A stretch of DNA of 10,409 bases, from NCBI GenBank assembly GCA_036939355.1, contig JALLAP010001689.1:1-10409 (forward strand). The letters run 5' to 3'. Positions within the stretch are counted from its first letter, which is position 1. Every line of letters begins with the position of its first letter. Source of the DNA: Thalassiosira profunda. Its lineage: Eukaryota; Bacillariophyta; Thalassiosirophyceae; Thalassiosirales; Thalassiosiraceae. This document shows, piece after piece, positions 9,101 through 10,409 of the stretch. Made by a program: the position numbers and the translations under genes. The notes under the pieces were generated by a model that did not search any database, was not told the origin of the DNA, and saw only the letters and a program-made list of their open reading frames with translations.

Positions 9101-9389
9101 GACGCTGAATGGGATGAAACTGCTGCCGTCGAGTCGAAAGGTGAAGGCAAGTCGTTGTGGTGAAAAAGATAAGGCCTCAGCAACAACGCAGGTGGAGTCC
9201 AATCGTACGGAGGTCAGCTCGCCGTCTTTGCAAATCGATTTGACAAGAGTGGGATGGCACTCATATTGTCGGGACGTCGCCAATCGTACGGAGGTTAGCT
9301 GCGGTCAGGCGTCGACCCTCGCGTCGGAGAGGACCCTCGCGTCGACGAGGAGACTCACGGACGAATCTCAAACTGACGATAACAATTAA
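6102..9389 (+). CDS. P1B-type heavy-metal-transporting ATPase, probable Zn/Cd/Pb group (three exons)
   Basis: Proposed CDS joins 6102-6506, 6622-7946 and 8036-9389, giving 1027 residues. The enzyme uses ATP to pump soft metal ions out of the cytosol. The N-terminus has CCDDANC at 7-13 and a poorly ordered region to about 125. HMA domain 1 (about 127-195) has a GICCAAEC metal site, as in plant and algal Zn ATPases. A second HMA-like fold (about 206-277) lacks the CxxC pair. Membrane helices begin near 310. Then follow TGES at 471-474, the ion-site CPC at 576-578, the phosphorylated aspartate in DKTGT at 620-624, HP at 660-661, GEG at 691-693 and GDGVND at 838-843. K904 (helix 7) and D925 in SDVGAMLL (helix 8) with CPC favour P1B-2, Zn/Cd/Pb, over Cu. 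A low-complexity tail covers about 945-1027. The exact metal and the target membrane (plasma, vacuole or plastid) cannot be read from sequence. The last exon ends 3 nt from a convergent gene. Confidence 0.93.
6507..6621 (+). other. Intron 1 of the heavy-metal ATPase gene (phase 0, 115 nt)
   Basis: The donor is GTAAGT at 6507 and the acceptor is TATGTCAG ending at 6621. Two ctaac branch-point-like motifs lie at about 6590-6601. Splicing joins GICCAAE to CPAVQSIL, rebuilding the HMA metal site. Reading through ends at a TGA about 12 codons into the intron, so unspliced mRNA would lose the whole pump. Confidence 0.92.
7947..8035 (+). other. Intron 2 of the heavy-metal ATPase gene (phase 2, 89 nt)
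   Basis: The donor is GTGAGT at 7947 and the acceptor is GTAAACAG ending at 8035. The split codon CC|G is proline 577 of the CPC ion-site motif. Splicing gives [14 protein letters not shown], the family's exact motif. Without splicing, translation stops at the TGA at 7948-7950. Confidence 0.95.
9199..9344 (+). repeat. In-frame short repeats in the ATPase C-terminal tail
   Basis: A 21-bp unit occurs at 9199-9219 and 9280-9300 with one mismatch, 81 bp (27 codons) apart, and encodes NRTEVS both times. A 13-bp unit occurs at 9314-9326 and 9332-9344, 18 bp apart, and encodes two TLAS steps. Both spacings are multiples of three, so the copies lie in the same frame. The tail therefore seems to have grown by small local duplications. 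Confidence 0.8.
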
Positions 9390-9392
9390 GAT

Positions 9393-10409
9393 CTAAGCCG
9401 AATAAGTTCCGGGCTCAACGCGTCTCCAAACGCTGAAGAAACCCTTCACATTGTCTGCAGCTTGAGCCTTCACGATCGCTCGAGTGACAAGCAGTGCCGA
9501 ATCGACGGACAGCACCTGTTGCGGTGCCTTGGTCATTTCCCCTGTGGTGCCGCCTCCGCCGCCCAAGAGCATCGAGAACAGGCCCCCGCCGCCCCCGCCA
9601 GCATTTACTGATACGCCCTCTCGAGACAAGATGCGCTCCTTCCCGTTAAAGTTGAGGCTGCCCGACTGCNCCAGCATTTACTGATACGCCCTCTCGAGAC
9701 AAGATGCGCTCCTTCCCGTTAAAGTTGAGGCTGCCCGACTGCGACGAGGAGCGCAATCCCTTCGACCCGCTATCATACGCCATGCCAGTTGCATCTATTG
9801 CCTGCCAAATGAGCGTGGAGTTGAAAAAATCCACGCCGTCGCCCTTCTTGTCGGCCATCAACTGCAATCTCCATTCGCCTTCCAAGCTCTCCAGCGTTTG
9901 GGTGGCACTCGCAAGGACGTAGCCATCCATGCCGATGGCCGTCGCCAGAGTGTTTTGGGTGCTGCGGCGAGTGCTAACGATGGGCCTTCCCGCATAATCG
10001 ACGGGGACATTCTTCGCCTCTTCGTTCTTCTTCTCCTCGACCAAGGCCTCGTCAAAGTGTCGACTGATGGATCGCAACGCCTGCACCACCTTCATGCGGT
10101 CCACTTCCGAGGCGCTTACAGCCATCAGAAGGATCTGCCGCGCCTCTCGCGTCGATCGGACCACGCTTTCCGTCAGCATGCGATAGTATTGGCTCCCCTT
10201 GCTGTCCAAATCGATGTAGGCCGTGTTGTACACCTTGTCGAAGTTCTTGGTAATGTCGTTGAACCCCGTCGCATCTATGAAGGTGTCGGCCGCTTTCTTT
10301 CTTGAGAATTCCTCCAGCTTGGCCTCGTTCCGCATGAAATTCATCGCCTCGAGACCGTACAGCAGCTTGTCCGCGTTCATCTTTATTTGTTCGATCGGGG
10401 ACTTGGTCA
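9393..10409 (-). CDS. Unrecognised protein, 3' part of gene, frame broken by an assembly artefact
   Basis: The gene enters from the right edge: the frame is open upstream of the ATG at 10380, coding TKSPIEQIK before it, so the true start is probably outside. It ends at TAG, 9393-9395. Two minus-strand frames cover it, 10407 down to about 9671 and 9669 down to 9393. They join in frame, giving 313 residues from the edge, if one copy of the 72-bp duplication plus the N is dropped. The first half looks helical and charged ([42 protein letters not shown] in outline). The second half starts [20 protein letters not shown] and ends [30 protein letters not shown], resembling a small beta-barrel ligand-binding fold such as fibrillin/PAP or lipocalin-like proteins, but I cannot name a family. 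A glycine-rich hinge (GGGGGG and GGGGG around LFSMLL) lies in between. Any targeting peptide would be outside the window. Confidence 0.75.
9598..9742. repeat. Exact 72-bp direct duplication around a single N (likely assembly error)
   Basis: Bases 9598-9669 and 9671-9742 are identical over 72 bp, and the only base between them is the N at 9670. This is what results when two overlapping contigs are placed end to end with a minimal gap instead of being merged. The 73-nt excess breaks the reading frame of the gene on the minus strand, and removing it restores it exactly. The site is beside G/C homopolymer runs, which are hard to sequence and assemble. Confidence 0.9.

Noticed and set aside
9540..9600. 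G/C-rich run as a CRISPR or minisatellite array
   Set aside because: It is in-frame coding for a poly-glycine hinge on the minus strand, with no regular repeat-spacer structure.
9646..10380. Reading the last gene as a pseudogene with a real frameshift
   Set aside because: The break coincides exactly with an N between identical 72-bp flanks. Dropping one copy repairs the frame, so an assembly error is far simpler.
1..10409. Transposable elements, tRNA or rRNA genes, CRISPR arrays, viral genes
   Set aside because: I saw no terminal repeats, transposase or polymerase motifs, cloverleaf pattern or rRNA-like stretch on either strand.

Overview
The window is eukaryotic nuclear DNA. Genes lie on both strands with no operons, coding regions are broken by GT-AG introns (89 to 370 nt, four inferred), start contexts are Kozak-like, and a Golgi-type glycosyltransferase and a V-ATPase proteolipid are encoded. 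A stramenopile, most likely a diatom, fits best: the introns are short and few, and the leucine-rich-repeat protein has a C-terminal block that I associate from memory with diatom LRR proteins. I have not checked this by any search.

Layout: (1) about 1-417, leader or promoter; 418-1399 (+), V-ATPase membrane subunit c in two exons. (2) 1400-1545, short convergent spacer; 1546-3343 (-), a GT47 exostosin-like glycosyltransferase in two exons. (3) 3344-3718, divergent promoter region with a 14-bp palindrome and a long pyrimidine tract; 3719-5842 (+), single-exon ribonuclease-inhibitor-type LRR protein of 707 residues. (4) 5843-6101, 3' end of the LRR gene (AATAAA) and promoter of the next gene; 6102-9389 (+), a P1B-type heavy-metal ATPase of 1027 residues in three exons, probably of the Zn/Cd/Pb (P1B-2) group. 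(5) 9393 to the window edge (-), the 3' part of a gene I do not recognise. It is artificially frameshifted by a single N flanked by an exact 72-bp duplication, which looks like an assembly error.

The genes do not form an obvious pathway. Two are ion-transport functions: the V-ATPase subunit energises acidic compartments and the P1B ATPase exports or sequesters metal. They are separated by unrelated genes, so adjacency is not evidence of joint work. The exon joins are well supported: in each case the spliced frame restores a family motif (subunit c helix 1, the GT47 N-terminal region, the HMA metal site, the CPC ion-binding motif).

I found no convincing undescribed system. The most useful second looks are the acidic/glycine-rich insertion in V-ATPase subunit c, the placement of both ATPase introns inside metal-ligand motifs, the 3-nt gap between two convergent stop codons, the 58-residue LRR super-repeat, and the assembly artefact in the last gene.
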